From the NCBI GenBank assembly GCA_051646105.1, contig JBOFCO010000082.1:1-34444 (forward strand): a stretch of 34,444 nt of DNA, read 5' to 3'. Under the pieces are notes generated by a model, which was given only the letters and a program-made list of their open reading frames with translations, was not told the origin of the DNA and did not search any database. The position numbers and the translations under genes were made by a program. Below, one piece after another: positions 34,413 through 34,444 of this stretch. The stretch's first letter is position 1; every line of letters begins with the position of its first letter. The DNA is from JBOFCO01 sp051646105 (GTDB taxonomy: Bacteria; Pseudomonadota; Alphaproteobacteria; Rhodobacterales; Rhodobacteraceae).

Positions 34413-34444
34413 ATGAAAGTAGTTGTCTTCGGCCTGGGTTATGT
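34413..34444 (+). CDS. Nucleotide-sugar dehydrogenase (first 10 codons, cut by window end)
   Basis: The start ATG 34413 has GAAGGA upstream and begins MKVVVFGLGYV, the Rossmann N-terminus shared by GDP-mannose 6-dehydrogenase (AlgD) and UDP-glucose 6-dehydrogenase. Standing directly after manC, GDP-mannose dehydrogenase is the better guess, but only eleven residues can be seen. If so, the downstream cluster would make a polymer containing mannuronic acid. Confidence 0.65.
   Translation, partial: MKVVVFGLGY

Noticed and set aside
1..34444. CRISPR arrays, tRNA or rRNA genes, riboswitches, insertion sequences
   Set aside because: No regularly spaced repeats, cloverleaf candidates, ribosomal RNA text or transposase-like proteins were found by reading both strands.

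Overview
The window looks like chromosomal DNA of an alphaproteobacterium, most likely Rhodobacterales (Rhodobacter/Paracoccus relatives). This is judged from the GC-rich sequence, the strong GC bias at third codon positions, tightly overlapping ATGA gene junctions, a FrcBCA-type fructose importer, a glgPBCAX-pgm glycogen operon, and an AgpA/MelA type alpha-galactoside operon like those of rhizobia. No rRNA, tRNA, CRISPR array, insertion sequence or phage gene was seen.

Layout. (1) 1-1060, minus: pabB, cut by the window edge. (2) 1357-2271, minus: an AraC-type regulator, divergent from (3) a seven-gene plus-strand operon at 2433-12732. This operon encodes a family-5 binding protein, two permeases, a fused double ATPase, the alpha-galactosidase MelA, a flavin-dependent halogenase-like protein and a second GH4 glycosidase. 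(4) 12740-12769: a perfect 12-bp hairpin separates this operon from frcA. (5) 12800-15825, minus: frcB-frcC-frcA, fructose ABC importer, divergent from a ROK-family regulator (16059-17270). A clean inverted repeat lies between their putative -35 boxes. (6) 17274-31931, minus: an almost continuous array in transcriptional order rmlC-rmlB-rmlD-rmlA (dTDP-rhamnose), then glgP-glgB-glgC-glgA-glgX-pgm (glycogen). LacI-like palindromes lie ahead of glgP. (7) 32255-34444, plus: a hexapeptide acyltransferase, manC (GDP-mannose) and the first codons of a nucleotide-sugar dehydrogenase, which looks like the beginning of an exopolysaccharide cluster.

How it fits together. The two importers bring in alpha-galactosides and fructose. 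GH4 enzymes release hexoses in the cytoplasm. Pgm interconverts glucose-6-P and glucose-1-P. Glucose-1-P is the shared substrate of GlgC (glycogen) and RmlA (rhamnose), and the product of GlgP. ManC channels fructose-6-P/mannose-1-P toward GDP-mannose. The window is therefore a carbohydrate intake, storage and surface-sugar precursor island.

The least ordinary item is the intact flavin-halogenase-type gene. It is translationally coupled to a second GH4 enzyme with a CHGV rather than CHSV signature, inside an otherwise recognisable melibiose operon.
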